Positions 44,089 through 53,330 are shown, counted from the stretch's first letter. The stretch: DNA of 64,000 nt from Burkholderia sp. FERM BP-3421 (GCF_028657905.1 NZ_CP117781.1:1488001-1552000), one strand, 5' to 3'. The notes: generated by a model not told the origin, from the letters alone. Numbers and translations: made by a program.

Positions 44089-44316
44089 GCTTACTTCGCG
44101 GCTTACTTCGCGGCTTACTTCGCGGCTTACTTCGCGGCTTACTTCGCGGCTTACTTCGCGGCTTACTTCGCGGCTTACTTCGCGGCTTACTTCGCGGCTT
44201 ACTTCGCGGCTTACTTCGCGGCTTACTTCGCGGCTTACTTCGCGGCTTACTTCGCGGCTTACTTCGCGGCTTACTTCGCGGCTTACTTCGCGGCTTACTT
44301 CGCGGCTTACTTCGCG
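44089..44316. repeat. Nineteen perfect copies of a 12-bp unit (GCTTACTTCGCG)
   Basis: The array is 228 bases long with no sequence variation among the 19 units. Read on the minus strand, each unit is Ala-Ala-Lys-stop, the end of the sulfonate-binding protein gene. That gene stops in the first unit it meets (stop codon at 44307-44309), and 18 further copies lie in its 3' untranslated region. The other frames stay open through the array and give meaningless AAYF or SREV repeats. Perfect identity implies recent expansion by replication slippage. Confidence 0.97.
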
Positions 44317-45284
44317 GCGAGCGCCGCCGCGACGTCGCGATGGGTCCACGCGTGGTTGCCGACGGTGAGCTTTTGCGGGATCAGCTTGACGCCGAGGAAC
44401 GCATCGGCCACGCCCTGCTGCGACGCGATGATCCGCTCGTCGATCGGCACCGCGCCGAACGGCGTGCGTTTCACCCAGGTCTCGACGAGCGCGGGGCTCA
44501 GGCCGACCTTCGGCGCGAGCAGCGCGGCGGCTTCGGTCGGATGCGCGTTCACCCACAGCCCGGTGGCGCGCGCCTGCTGGAGCGCCGCGCCGATCACCTC
44601 GGGGTGGCGCTCCGCGAAATCGCGGGTCGCCTCGTAGAAGTTGTACGCGCCCGGCAGGCCCGAGTAGTCGGTGAGCGTGCGCGCCTTCAGCGTGGCCTGC
44701 GCGGCCGCGTAATACGGATCCCACACGGCCCAGGCGTCGACGTCGCCGCTCTCGAACGCGGCCCGCGCGTCGGCGGGCGGCAGGTAGACCGGGCGGATGT
44801 CTTCGTAGCGCAAGCCGGCCTTCTGCAGCGCCTTGAGCAGCAGGTAGTTCGCGCTCGATCCCTTCTGCAGCGCGACTTTCTTGCCTTTCAGCGCGGCGAC
44901 GTCGCGGATCGGCGAATCGGCGCGCACGAGCACGGCCTCGCTGTGCGGTGACGGCTGCTCCGCGCCGACATACACGAAGCGCACGCCGCCTGCCTGCGCG
45001 AACACGGGGGGCGGTGCGCCGGTATAGCCGAAATCGATGCTGTTGGCGTTCAGTGCTTCGAGCAGTTGCGGGCCGGCCGGGAATTCGAACCACTTGACGG
45101 TGTAGCCGAGCGGTTTCAGGCGGGTTTCGAGCGCGCCTTGCGCCTTGACGATCGAGAGCAGGCCCGCTTTCTGGTAGCCGATGCGCAGCACCTTGTCGCT
45201 GTCCTGCGCGAAGGCGGAGGCGGCGGCGAGCGTGACCAGGGCGGCGGCCACGGTACGGGGAATCCAGCGGGCAACGCGGAACAT
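44307..45284 (-). CDS. Aliphatic sulfonate ABC transporter substrate-binding protein (SsuA-like)
   Basis: A 325-residue periplasmic binding protein with a signal peptide cut after Ala-Phe-Ala near residue 26 and the typical start of the mature part, VLRIGYQKAG. Family features include IDFGYTGAPPPVFAQ, LKGKKVALQKGSSANYLL and DVDAWAVWDPYYA. It would capture sulfonates or taurine-like compounds for sulfur supply. No permease or ATPase gene lies next to it, so it is an orphan that must use a transporter encoded elsewhere. Its last codons and stop lie in a 19-copy tandem repeat. Confidence 0.92.
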   Translation of the reverse strand: MFRVARWIPRTVAAALVTLAAASAFAQDSDKVLRIGYQKAGLLSIVKAQGALETRLKPLGYTVKWFEFPAGPQLLEALNANSIDFGYTGAPPPVFAQAGGVRFVYVGAEQPSPHSEAVLVRADSPIRDVAALKGKKVALQKGSSANYLLLKALQKAGLRYEDIRPVYLPPADARAAFESGDVDAWAVWDPYYAAAQATLKARTLTDYSGLPGAYNFYEATRDFAERHPEVIGAALQQARATGLWVNAHPTEAAALLAPKVGLSPALVETWVKRTPFGAVPIDERIIASQQGVADAFLGVKLIPQKLTVGNHAWTHRDVAAALAAK

Positions 45285-45408
45285 CGGCGCATTCTCCTGA
45301 AACGTTCATCGAAGCGGGCGGCGGGTGCCGCTCGGTTCGATGAATCGTCGCACGGGCAGCGGCCCGCACCAACCAAGCATTGCCGATATGAATATGACGG
45401 GCGCGCGC

Positions 45409-46254
45409 TTAACGTTTCTTGCGCGGCGGGGCGGGCGGCGGGGGCGCGCCGGCGTCGCGCGCGGCCTGGTCGCTGAGCTTCTTGTCGAGGATGGTCGCGA
45501 CCCGGCCGCCCAGGTAGGCGCTCGACGCGGCTTCCAGCGCGCGGTTCATCTCGCCCTCGACGAACACGGCGGACAGCGGCCGCAGCCGCCAGATCGCGTC
45601 GACGAGCGCGGGCACGTCGGTCGGGGGCGGCAGGGTGTCGGCGTCGTAGCGGTCGAGACGGCGCACCACCAGTTCGACGAGCGCGCGGGCGATCGCGTCG
45701 AAGTGCGGCCGGGCGATGCTCATCGCGTCGAGCAGCTCGCGCGCGGGAATGCCCTCGTGGGTCATCGCGGCGGCGGCTTCGAGCATCGCGGGGCTTTTGG
45801 CGACGAACGACAGCCCGCGCCGTTCGAGCAGCCCGAGTTCGGCCACCCGCGACAGCGACGCGGGCGTTTGCGGGCCGAACATCTGGATCAGCTGCGCGAG
45901 CGAGTAGGTTTGCGGCCGCTCGTGCGACCAGCGGCCGCCGATCGCGTTTTCCAGGCCGAGGATCGAGCGCAGGTCGTGGCCGTCGTCGATGGCCTTGATC
46001 AGGTCCTGGATGTTCGACAGCGTATAGCCGCGCGCCAGCAGGTGATTGATGACCTTGAGGCGGGCGACGTGGGTGTCGTCGTAGATGCCCACGCGGCCGC
46101 GTTTCTCCGGCGGCGCGAGCAGGCCGCGATCCTGGTACGCGCGCACGTTGCGCACGGTCGTATCGGACACGCGTGCGAGTTCGTCGACGGTGTACTCGTT
46201 GACCTTCGGCGCGTCGGGCGCGCGGGTCGGGGTGGGCTTGGCGGATTTCGACAT
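45409..46254 (-). CDS. MerR-family transcriptional regulator
   Basis: A 281-residue protein with an N-terminal MerR winged helix (residues 18-90: YTVDELARVSDTTVRNVRAYQDRGLL) and a longer than usual helical C-terminal part of unknown ligand specificity. It has no metal-binding Cys cluster, which argues against a metal sensor. The C-terminal tail is Pro, Ala and Lys rich. It lies upstream of the sulfonate-binding protein gene on the same strand, 125 bases apart. Confidence 0.9.
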   Translation of the reverse strand: MSKSAKPTPTRAPDAPKVNEYTVDELARVSDTTVRNVRAYQDRGLLAPPEKRGRVGIYDDTHVARLKVINHLLARGYTLSNIQDLIKAIDDGHDLRSILGLENAIGGRWSHERPQTYSLAQLIQMFGPQTPASLSRVAELGLLERRGLSFVAKSPAMLEAAAAMTHEGIPARELLDAMSIARPHFDAIARALVELVVRRLDRYDADTLPPPTDVPALVDAIWRLRPLSAVFVEGEMNRALEAASSAYLGGRVATILDKKLSDQAARDAGAPPPPAPPRKKR

Positions 46255-46468
46255 GGGTCGATTTTAGCGCGCGCCGCGCGCGCGGTGCGCGTCGGGGCCG
46301 CTCGCGGGGCCTTCCCGGCGCCGCGCGGGCAGGACCGGGGCCGCCGCGACCCGGGGCGCGGCGGCGTCCGGCCGCCTCCGCTATCGTTGGCCCGGCGCCG
46401 CGTGCTTGACCTGGATCAAGCTTCGTGCGCGAACGGGCCGCGCGGGCCGGGGTTGCCCGGCGCGCGTC

Positions 46469-46495
46469 TCAAGTTTTTCGCAGGCCAACCGTAAA
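46469..46495 (+). promoter_or_regulatory. Candidate flagellar sigma-28 (FliA) promoter of the chemoreceptor gene
   Basis: TCAAGTTT at 46469-46476 matches the -35 consensus TAAAGTTT in seven of eight bases. After an 11-base spacer, ACCGTAAA at 46488-46495 matches GCCGATAA in five of eight. It is 45 bases before the chemoreceptor ATG, a place where FliA promoters are expected. Confidence 0.5.
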
Positions 46496-46539
46496 CGCCT
46501 GAGACGTCTAACGACTTCCCTTACTGCGCCCGATTCGCC

Positions 46540-48093
46540 ATGAATGCATTGTTTTCCCGTTTTTCTATCCGCACGCGGATCTTCTCCACGCTTGGCCTCG
46601 TTGCCATTCTGCTGGTGCTGACCGGCCTCGTCGGCCTGTTCGGCATGCAGACCTCGAACGATGCGCTCGAAGAAGCCTACACGCAGCAGCTCGCCTCGAA
46701 GACGGCGCTGTCCTCCGCGAACCTGAACCTCGCGATCGTCCGCACCACGCTCGACCGCGCGATCCTGCATCCGGAGGCGTCGGATGTCGGCAATACCCTC
46801 GACAAGGCGGAACGCTACCTGGCGACCTCGGAGCGCGCCTGGCGCGACTACGACGCGCTGCCGCACGAAGGCGACGAGAAGACGCTGGCCGCGCAGACGG
46901 GCGCCGCGCGGCGCGCGTTCATCGACGACGGCCTGCGGCCGATGATCGATGCGGTGAAGGCAGGGCACCGGGACGATGCCGACCGGCTGGTGATGACGGT
47001 CGTGCCGCCGCTGTCGGTCGCGTTGTCGAAGGCGTCGGACGCCCTTGACGCGTATCAGTCCGCGCGCGGCAAGACGGAGTTCGATACCGCGCAGCAGTAC
47101 TACCGCTGGCTGTGCCTCGGCATGGGCGGCGCGATCCTGTTCGGGCTGGCCGCCTGCCTGGGGTGCGCGATCGGCCTGCATTACGCGATCACGCAGCCGG
47201 TGGTGCGGCTGTTGAACCACTTCCGCCGGCTGTCGGAGGGCGACCTGACGATGGAGCTGCGCTGGGGCTCGCGCGACGAGATGGCGGAGCTGGTGAAGGG
47301 CGTGACGAACATGCAGCGCAGCCTGTCCGACACGGTGCGGCAGGTCACCAACGGTTCCGAATCGATCGCGACCGCGACCCGCCAGATCGCGGCGGGCAAC
47401 ACCGACCTGTCGCAGCGCACCGAAGAGCAGGCCGCGTCGCTCCAGGAGACCGCGGCCAGCATGGAGCAGCTGACGGCGACCGTGAAGCAGAACGCGGACA
47501 ATGCGCGGGAGGCGCAGCAGTGCGCGGACACCGCGACCGATATCGCGACCAGGGGCGCGATGGTGGTGGGCGAGGTGATCGGCACGATGACCGAGATCGA
47601 CCAGAGTTCGCAGCGCGTCGCGGACATCATCGGCACGATCGAGGGGATTGCGTTCCAGACCAATATCCTCGCCTTGAACGCGGCCGTCGAGGCGGCGCGC
47701 GCGGGCGAGCAGGGCCGGGGCTTCGCGGTGGTCGCGGGCGAGGTGCGCACGCTGGCGCAGCGCTCGGCGACGGCGGCCAAGGAGATCAAGACGCTGATCG
47801 GCGAATCGGTCGAGCGGGTCGGGACGGGGTCGCGGCTCGTCAGCTCGGCGGGCGACACGATGCAGGAAATCCAGCGCGCGATCGCGCGCGTGACCGGCAT
47901 CATGACGGAGATTACCGCCGCCTCGAACGAGCAGCGCGACGGCATCGAGCAGGTGAACCTCGCGGTCTCGCAGATGGATCAGGTATCGCAACAGAACGCG
48001 GCGCTCGTCGAGCAGGCGGCCGCCGCCGCCGCGTCGCTCGAGGAGCAGGCGGACGAGCTGCGCCGCGCGGTCGGTTCGTTCCGGATCGCCTGA
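46540..48093 (+). CDS. Methyl-accepting chemotaxis protein
   Basis: A 517-residue inner-membrane receptor. The first transmembrane helix lies near residues 12-33, followed by a periplasmic four-helix-bundle ligand domain to about 188 and the second transmembrane helix (about 190-213). A HAMP domain follows to about 265, then a long cytoplasmic coiled coil with the conserved hairpin tip EGIAFQTNILALNAAVEAAR near 370 and methylation-region QRTEEQAASLQETAASMEQL near 305. It has no C-terminal tethering pentapeptide. The ligand is unknown. A FliA-like promoter precedes it. Confidence 0.95.
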   Translation: MNALFSRFSIRTRIFSTLGLVAILLVLTGLVGLFGMQTSNDALEEAYTQQLASKTALSSANLNLAIVRTTLDRAILHPEASDVGNTLDKAERYLATSERAWRDYDALPHEGDEKTLAAQTGAARRAFIDDGLRPMIDAVKAGHRDDADRLVMTVVPPLSVALSKASDALDAYQSARGKTEFDTAQQYYRWLCLGMGGAILFGLAACLGCAIGLHYAITQPVVRLLNHFRRLSEGDLTMELRWGSRDEMAELVKGVTNMQRSLSDTVRQVTNGSESIATATRQIAAGNTDLSQRTEEQAASLQETAASMEQLTATVKQNADNAREAQQCADTATDIATRGAMVVGEVIGTMTEIDQSSQRVADIIGTIEGIAFQTNILALNAAVEAARAGEQGRGFAVVAGEVRTLAQRSATAAKEIKTLIGESVERVGTGSRLVSSAGDTMQEIQRAIARVTGIMTEITAASNEQRDGIEQVNLAVSQMDQVSQQNAALVEQAAAAAASLEEQADELRRAVGSFRIA

Positions 48094-48109
48094 CGGCGAA
48101 CGCCGGCCG

Positions 48110-49768
48110 TCAGGCGGCCGGCGCGATACGGGCGGCCGCGCGCTGCGACGCGACCACGATCAGCTTCATCGTCGCGCGGGTCGCGCCCACGAACAATTTG
48201 CGCGCCGCGCGCGCATCGAACGTCTCGAAATCGACCTCGGTCAGGATCACGCACGGCGCGGCCTGCCCCTTGAAGCGGTAGAGGGAATCGAGCAGCAGGT
48301 CGCCTTCCCGGTACTCGGGGTTGCCGAACAGATCGTATTTCCCGGTGAAGTGCTTCAGGCGGTGCGGGCCGAGCTGGTCGAGCCGCGTGAACGCCGAGCC
48401 GTCGCGGCCGCGGAACGACAGCAGCGCGATGTCCTGCTTGCGGAAGCCGAGCGACAGCGCGTGGGTGACCGCGCGCTTGGTCGCATCGATGCACGCCTGC
48501 GCTTCCTCGTCGTCGTCCGGATAGGTGCTGAACACGATCTCCGAGCCGTCGAACGGTCCGACCGCCCGCAATTGCGCCGCCAGCGGCTCGACCGGTCCGA
48601 CCATGGCGCGCACGTAGTCGAGGATGTCGCGCGGGCTGCGGTGGTTGGTCAGCTCGCGGATCGTCACCCAGCCGGGCAGGGGCACCGGCTCGCGCATGTA
48701 GAGGTTCTGCAATGGATCCTCGAGCCACCACCACGCGCCGTCGAGTTCGAGCACGCGCTCCAGCGCGGCCGCCCATGGGGCCTGGAAGTCCTGGCCTTCA
48801 TCCACGATCAGCACGTCGAAACGCCACTTCGCGGGAATCGGCGCGGCGGCGAACTGCGCGTCGAGGCGCGCGAACGCATCGGGCGCGTCGAAGTCGGGCA
48901 CGTGGCCGGCATCGCGCGCGACCCAGTCGCACAGCTGGTGGTAGTTCGCGATCCGCGCGCCGGGCGGCGCGATGCGCGCGACGTAGTCGGCGAGCGGCCG
49001 GTTGAAGCAGACGTACAGCACGCGCAGGCCCGCCGCGACCGCGTCGCGCATCACCTGGACCGCGAGCTGGGTCTTGCCCGAACCCGCCGTGCCGATCACG
49101 CGCAGCCGGAACGGCGCGAATTCGAGCCGCCGCGCCCAGGTCGCGAGGCCGCCGGACAGCCGCGTGACGAGCGTGCCGGCCTGACCGACCAGGGCGCTCG
49201 TATCGGGCGTCAGCGCCAGTTCGTCGGCGAGGAAATGATGGATCTTCGCGGCGCTCGACAGGCGCGGCTCGTCGGCCGGCAGCGCCTGCAGGATAATGTC
49301 GGCGAGCTGGTGGCGGCGCGTGGCGTCGACGATCCGGTCGGGCGCGACGCCCGCGATCGCCGCCTGCCGGACCGCGTAGTCCGGGCAGTACAGCAGCGCC
49401 TCGATGCCGTAGGTGCCCGCGCCGAACGCGGCCGTGAAGCGTCGCTGGAGGTTTTCCAGCGTGCGCGCGAGCTGGACCGACACATTGCGCTCGGTCTGCA
49501 GGTAGACCTTGACGAGCCCCTTCGGCGTCTCGCGCAGGAATCCGGCCTTCTGCTCGATCACGAGCACGCGGCCCGCCGGGCTCACGATCACGAAGTCGGC
49601 CTCGCCGAACACGGAGAACTGCTGGTCCGCGCGGGTCCAGTGCACGCCGTGGTAGACGGTATAGCCGTCGGGCAGCGTCTGTTCGAGCGTCGCGAGCGTC
49701 TCGCGCTCGCGCTCCGCGGCGCCGGTCGCGGAGAGGCTTTTCCAGTCGTCGGGAATGATGCGGGCCAT
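48110..49768 (-). CDS. NERD-domain UvrD-like DNA helicase
   Basis: A 552-residue protein. Residues 15-130 form a nuclease-related (NERD-type) domain with the acidic GEADFVIVSP and VIEQKAG segments (the catalytic Glu-x-Lys motif of the restriction-endonuclease fold). From about 225 follows a superfamily 1 helicase core with Walker A GTAGSGKTQ, Walker B VDEGQDF near 320 and the final VGATRATMKLIVV motif. Such proteins act in DNA repair or in defence against foreign DNA. It is convergent with the chemoreceptor gene and stands alone. Confidence 0.88.
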   Translation of the reverse strand: MARIIPDDWKSLSATGAAERERETLATLEQTLPDGYTVYHGVHWTRADQQFSVFGEADFVIVSPAGRVLVIEQKAGFLRETPKGLVKVYLQTERNVSVQLARTLENLQRRFTAAFGAGTYGIEALLYCPDYAVRQAAIAGVAPDRIVDATRRHQLADIILQALPADEPRLSSAAKIHHFLADELALTPDTSALVGQAGTLVTRLSGGLATWARRLEFAPFRLRVIGTAGSGKTQLAVQVMRDAVAAGLRVLYVCFNRPLADYVARIAPPGARIANYHQLCDWVARDAGHVPDFDAPDAFARLDAQFAAAPIPAKWRFDVLIVDEGQDFQAPWAAALERVLELDGAWWWLEDPLQNLYMREPVPLPGWVTIRELTNHRSPRDILDYVRAMVGPVEPLAAQLRAVGPFDGSEIVFSTYPDDDEEAQACIDATKRAVTHALSLGFRKQDIALLSFRGRDGSAFTRLDQLGPHRLKHFTGKYDLFGNPEYREGDLLLDSLYRFKGQAAPCVILTEVDFETFDARAARKLFVGATRATMKLIVVASQRAAARIAPAA

Positions 49769-49837
49769 GCGGATCCTTGCCGTGCCGGGCGGAATGGGAA
49801 CGCCGGCTATTGTACGCAGGACCGCGCCGCGCGCGGG

Positions 49838-50692
49838 TCAGGCGCGCGCGAGGCGCTTCGCGAGATCGGCGCTCAGCAGCGCCAGGCGGGCAGGCTTTTC
49901 GTAGCAGACGACGTCGAAGGTGCGGATCACCTCGCTGATGTCCGCCTCGCTCGCGCGGCCTGTCAGCAGGTCGCCCGTGAGCACGAACACCGGCGCGCCC
50001 GGGTTGTCGGACGCGCGCACCGCCTTGATCGCGACGGCCGCCGTGTAGCCGTCGAAGTGCCATTCGCTGACCACCGCGTCGAACGCCTGGCCCTGCAGCG
50101 CGTCGATGAAGGCGGGCAGCTGCTCGAAATGGACCGTCGAGAAACCCTGCTGGTCGAGGTAGCGGCAGACTTCCTCGGCATCCGAGGGATTCGCGTCGAC
50201 GACCGCGACCAGCAGCCGGTCGTTCTCGGCGCGGCGCGGGTAGATCTCGATCTTGTGGACGTCGTAGGCGTTCTGGTAGAGCACGCCGGTATGGCGCAGC
50301 ACGCGCCAGCGGCCCTGCTGCTCATAGGCGACGAACTCGGGCCGCGCGCCCGCTTCGAGCGGCGCGCCGACCCAGACGGTGCACGGGATCTCGGCGACGC
50401 CCGCATACAGCGTGGCTTCCTGCGCGCATGCGCCCACCATGCCGGGGTCGAGCGCCTGCGCGCCGAACAGCTGGGCGGCCGGCTCGCCGTAGGCTTCGGC
50501 GACTTTCTTCAGTTGCGCGAGCGTCCACGGGCTGCTGCCGCGCAGCTTGCGGTGCCCCTGGGAAAAGCTCAGGTCGAGGATCCGGCACAGTTCGGTGGTT
50601 TGCTGCCGCTTGCCGATGCCGTTGCGGCTCATCAGCTCGCGCACGCGTTCGGCGACCGCGAGGGAATCCGTGGTAATTGCTTCGTTGGCCAT
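49838..50692 (-). CDS. BetR-type HTH protein with a C-terminal pseudo-receiver domain
   Basis: A 284-residue regulator. Residues 10-75 look like the helix-turn-helix of BetR-type proteins (NGIGKRQQTTELCRILDLSFSQGHRKLRG). The C-terminal 125 residues are a response-regulator receiver fold. At the phosphorylation site the expected Asp is Glu210 (VVSEWHFDG), which may mimic a permanently phosphorylated state, and the acid pair at the start is reduced to one Asp (VVDANPSD). The trailing Lys is present in CYEKPA. It is likely a DNA-binding regulator without a partner kinase nearby. Confidence 0.82.
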   Translation of the reverse strand: MANEAITTDSLAVAERVRELMSRNGIGKRQQTTELCRILDLSFSQGHRKLRGSSPWTLAQLKKVAEAYGEPAAQLFGAQALDPGMVGACAQEATLYAGVAEIPCTVWVGAPLEAGARPEFVAYEQQGRWRVLRHTGVLYQNAYDVHKIEIYPRRAENDRLLVAVVDANPSDAEEVCRYLDQQGFSTVHFEQLPAFIDALQGQAFDAVVSEWHFDGYTAAVAIKAVRASDNPGAPVFVLTGDLLTGRASEADISEVIRTFDVVCYEKPARLALLSADLAKRLARA

Positions 50693-51078
50693 GCTACGGG
50701 GACGGATCGAGTCGAATGACGTTCAGGTGGCGCCTCGGACGCCGGGTTCGACATCGTGGGATGCCATCGGGGCGAGCCGACCGGCTACGCGCGAAAGAGA
50801 TAACTTTACCGCAAAACGGAGTTCGCTCTGCGTACTACTGTACGTGAATGTGTGACAGGTGTTTCCTGATGTTGCTTCAGATCGTGGCGACGTCGTATTG
50901 CACCGGGGGGCCGACGGCGCGCCGCGAGCGATTGCGGCGATGCCGGGCGCGGCCACCGTGGGCGCGTGTCGTTGGATGCGCCGGGGGCACGGAAAGTTGC
51001 GTGCGGTGGATCTCACAGGGCGCTTCCGGGCGTCGGGGCCGCCGCTGCGGGACGGTCGGCGCGCACCGGGTTCAGGGC
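50693..51078. other. Intergenic region without a supported gene
   Basis: About 386 bases. An AT-richer area near 50795-50880 is the probable promoter of the HTH/pseudo-receiver gene. No family motif or strong hairpin was seen. Confidence 0.4.
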
Positions 51079-51693
51079 TCAGGGTGCATCGGGCGCGGCC
51101 GCCTCGATCGCGCGGCCGAGCCTGACCAGGTGGCGCTTGGCGTTGTTGGCGTCGCCGCGCGACAGCCACTTCAGGCATTCGAGCAGCTCCCACGGGAGCC
51201 AGCGGTCGCCGCCGTGGTACACGGGCGTGTCGGCGCGGCCCGGCGCGGGATCGTCGCTCGCGCGCGCCGCCACGCAGCCGTCGCGGCTGAACACTTCGAC
51301 ATAGGGGCGTTTCAGCGCGAACGGCTGCGCCGGCGCGATCACATGGAATTCGCAGGACCTGAGGTCGCCGAGGATCACCGCCTCGTACGGGCTGTCCGGC
51401 CCGCGCCGGCCGTCGAAGCGCATCAGCACGTCGGCGTCGGCCAGTGCGGCGCGGAACACGTCGAGCACCGCGCCGCCCGCGCCGTCGCCGCAGAACGCGA
51501 CGAGATCGAGATCCGACAGGCGGTCCGCGGCGCCCTTCGCGAACGAGCCCACGAGCACCAGCCCGAGGCAATCCGGCGACGCGCGCAGCGCCGCGGCGAG
51601 TCGCGTCAGCAGGGCGATCTGGGGCGCCGTCGCGGGCTGGTCGCGGCCCAGGGCGACGATGTCGGGCAGGTTCAACGGCAGGGTGGCGGACAT
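51079..51693 (-). CDS. Nucleotidyltransferase-domain protein
   Basis: About 204 residues from ATG 51693, or 217 from ATG 51732; neither start has a good ribosome site. The family motif is GLVLVGSFAKGAADRLSDLDLVAF, the G-S-x10-D-x-D pattern that binds metal and nucleotide. A second acidic segment follows at FRAALADADVLMRFDG. It resembles aminoglycoside nucleotidyltransferase-like and minimal nucleotidyltransferases, but the target is unknown. It is divergent from an FAD oxidoreductase gene. No HEPN partner is seen, so a toxin-antitoxin role is not supported. Confidence 0.75.
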   Translation of the reverse strand: MSATLPLNLPDIVALGRDQPATAPQIALLTRLAAALRASPDCLGLVLVGSFAKGAADRLSDLDLVAFCGDGAGGAVLDVFRAALADADVLMRFDGRRGPDSPYEAVILGDLRSCEFHVIAPAQPFALKRPYVEVFSRDGCVAARASDDPAPGRADTPVYHGGDRWLPWELLECLKWLSRGDANNAKRHLVRLGRAIEAAAPDAP

Positions 51694-51890
51694 CGGATGC
51701 TCATTCGACGAGGAGGGGGCGGTCGCTATCATCGCCCAAATCCGGATCGCGAGGCTGCGACGCGACGCGTGGACCGGCGCGGGTCCGCGCGCGTTCCGTC
51801 CGGCACATCGACGCCATCGGCGCTCGCATCTCGTGAGAGCATGGGGCTTTTACCCGCCGCCCGTGCCCCGGCGCCCGCGCCGCTCCGATC

Positions 51891-53219
51891 ATGACCACCA
51901 CGTATCCGCTCTACGGCGCGCTCGCGCGCGCCGATCTGCCGTTTCCCGCCCGCGCCGACGTCGTGATCGTCGGCGCGGGCATCATGGGCTGCGCCGCCGC
52001 GTACTACCTGAGCTTGCGCGGCCTGAGCGCCGTCGTGCTCGACAAGTCGCGGATCGCCGGCCAGCAATCGACCCGCGCGTGGGGCTTTGTGCGCCAGCAG
52101 GGCCGCGAGGCCGCCGAAGTGCCGCTGATGATGGCCGGCATGCGGCTCTGGGAGACGCTCGAACAGGAACTGGGCGTCGATCTCGAATGGCGGCAGGGCG
52201 GCTGCCTCTATCTTGCGGACAACGAAACGGATTGGGCGTCGTTTCAAGGCTGGCTCGACGTGGCCCGCGCCCATGACCTCGACACGCGGGCGCTGACGCC
52301 CGCCCAGGTCGGCGAGCGTGTGACGGGGCTCGCGGCGCCGGTGCTGGGCGGGCTCTATACCGCGAGCGACGGCCAGGCGGAGCCGCGCCGGGTCGCGGGC
52401 GCGTTCGCCGCGCGCGCGGCCGAGCGCGGCGCGCAGTTCCTCGAAGGCTGCGGCGCGCTCGCGCTGGAAACGGCGGGCGGCGCGATCACGGGCGTCGCGA
52501 CCGAGCGTGGCACGATCCGCGCGGCGCGCGTGATCTGCGCGGCGGGCGCGACCAGTTTCCGCCTGCTCGACGGCGTCGGCATCCGCCTGCCGCAGCAGGC
52601 GGTGCGCGGCACCTGCATGCGCACCAACGCGCTGCCGCCGGTGTCGGCGGCCACGCTGAGGGGCCACGGGCTCGGCATCCGGCAGCGTGCCGACGGCGCG
52701 ATCAATCTCGCCGACGACATGCAGGTCGATGTCGACATGACGCTCGGCCACCTGCGCGGGCTCAGCCTGTTCTGGCCGGAACTGTGGGCGCAGCGCGACA
52801 AGTTCCGTTTCCACCTGAACGGCGCGGCCTGGCGCGACCTGCGCGCGCGCCTCGGCGGCGGCCGCGATGCGCTCGCGCCGCGCGATCCGGCGCCGCAGCC
52901 GAATCCCGCGCACGCGCCGCGCGCGCTCGCGAAGCTGAAGGCGATCTTTCCGGCGCTGCGCGACGCGCAGGTGGTCGAGGCCTGGGCCGGCCTGATCGAC
53001 GTGCTGCCGGACGGCATCCCGGTGATCGACGCGCCCGCCGCGCCGCGCGGGCTCGCGATCGCCACCGGGTTCTGCGGGCATGGCTTCGCGATGGGGCCGA
53101 TCGTGGGCCGCCTGCTCGCGGAGTGGGTCGACGGCGGTGCGCCCTCGCTCGACCTGGGCGCGTTCCGCGCCGCGCGCTTCGTCGACGGCACGATGCAGCG
53201 CCCGCGCAGCATGCTGTAG
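51891..53219 (+). CDS. FAD-dependent amino-acid oxidoreductase (DadA/GlcD-DAO family)
   Basis: A 442-residue DAO-family flavoprotein with the FAD motif VVIVGAGIMGCAAAYYL near residue 22, a RAWGFVRQQGR segment near the flavin, and the C-terminal ATGFCGHGFAMGPIVGRLLAEW. It probably oxidises an amine, D-amino acid or sarcosine-like substrate. The start ATG 51891 lacks a clear ribosome site. It is convergent with nothing and followed by a potassium-channel gene. Confidence 0.88.
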   Translation: MTTTYPLYGALARADLPFPARADVVIVGAGIMGCAAAYYLSLRGLSAVVLDKSRIAGQQSTRAWGFVRQQGREAAEVPLMMAGMRLWETLEQELGVDLEWRQGGCLYLADNETDWASFQGWLDVARAHDLDTRALTPAQVGERVTGLAAPVLGGLYTASDGQAEPRRVAGAFAARAAERGAQFLEGCGALALETAGGAITGVATERGTIRAARVICAAGATSFRLLDGVGIRLPQQAVRGTCMRTNALPPVSAATLRGHGLGIRQRADGAINLADDMQVDVDMTLGHLRGLSLFWPELWAQRDKFRFHLNGAAWRDLRARLGGGRDALAPRDPAPQPNPAHAPRALAKLKAIFPALRDAQVVEAWAGLIDVLPDGIPVIDAPAAPRGLAIATGFCGHGFAMGPIVGRLLAEWVDGGAPSLDLGAFRAARFVDGTMQRPRSML

Positions 53220-53330
53220 GCGGCGGTTTCGTGCGGCGGGCATCCGTGCAACGGACGCCCGCATCATCCCCTTCCGCCGGGCCCTGCGCCGCAGCGTAAA
53301 ATCGCGGAGCCGTCATTCTGGAGAATTTCG

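Noticed and set aside
44089..44316. Possible CRISPR array
   Set aside because: The unit is only 12 bases, copies are directly adjacent with no spacers, and no cas gene is present.
43990..44637. Proteins with AAYF or SREV tetrapeptide repeats over the 12-bp array
   Set aside because: They arise only because a 12-base unit is a multiple of three, so all frames repeat. No start signal or flanking domain supports them.
48110..49768. The NERD helicase as part of an antiphage defence island
   Set aside because: Neighbours are a chemoreceptor gene and a regulator gene, not defence or mobile genes. A housekeeping repair role is equally likely.
50815..50875. A second LuxR-type box (CTGT and ACAG half sites near 50838-50862)
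   Set aside because: The half sites are too far apart for the usual dyad and lie upstream of no obvious quorum-sensing target in the right orientation.
51079..51732. A MNT/HEPN-type toxin-antitoxin pair
   Set aside because: The nucleotidyltransferase is longer than MNT antitoxins and no HEPN partner gene lies next to it.
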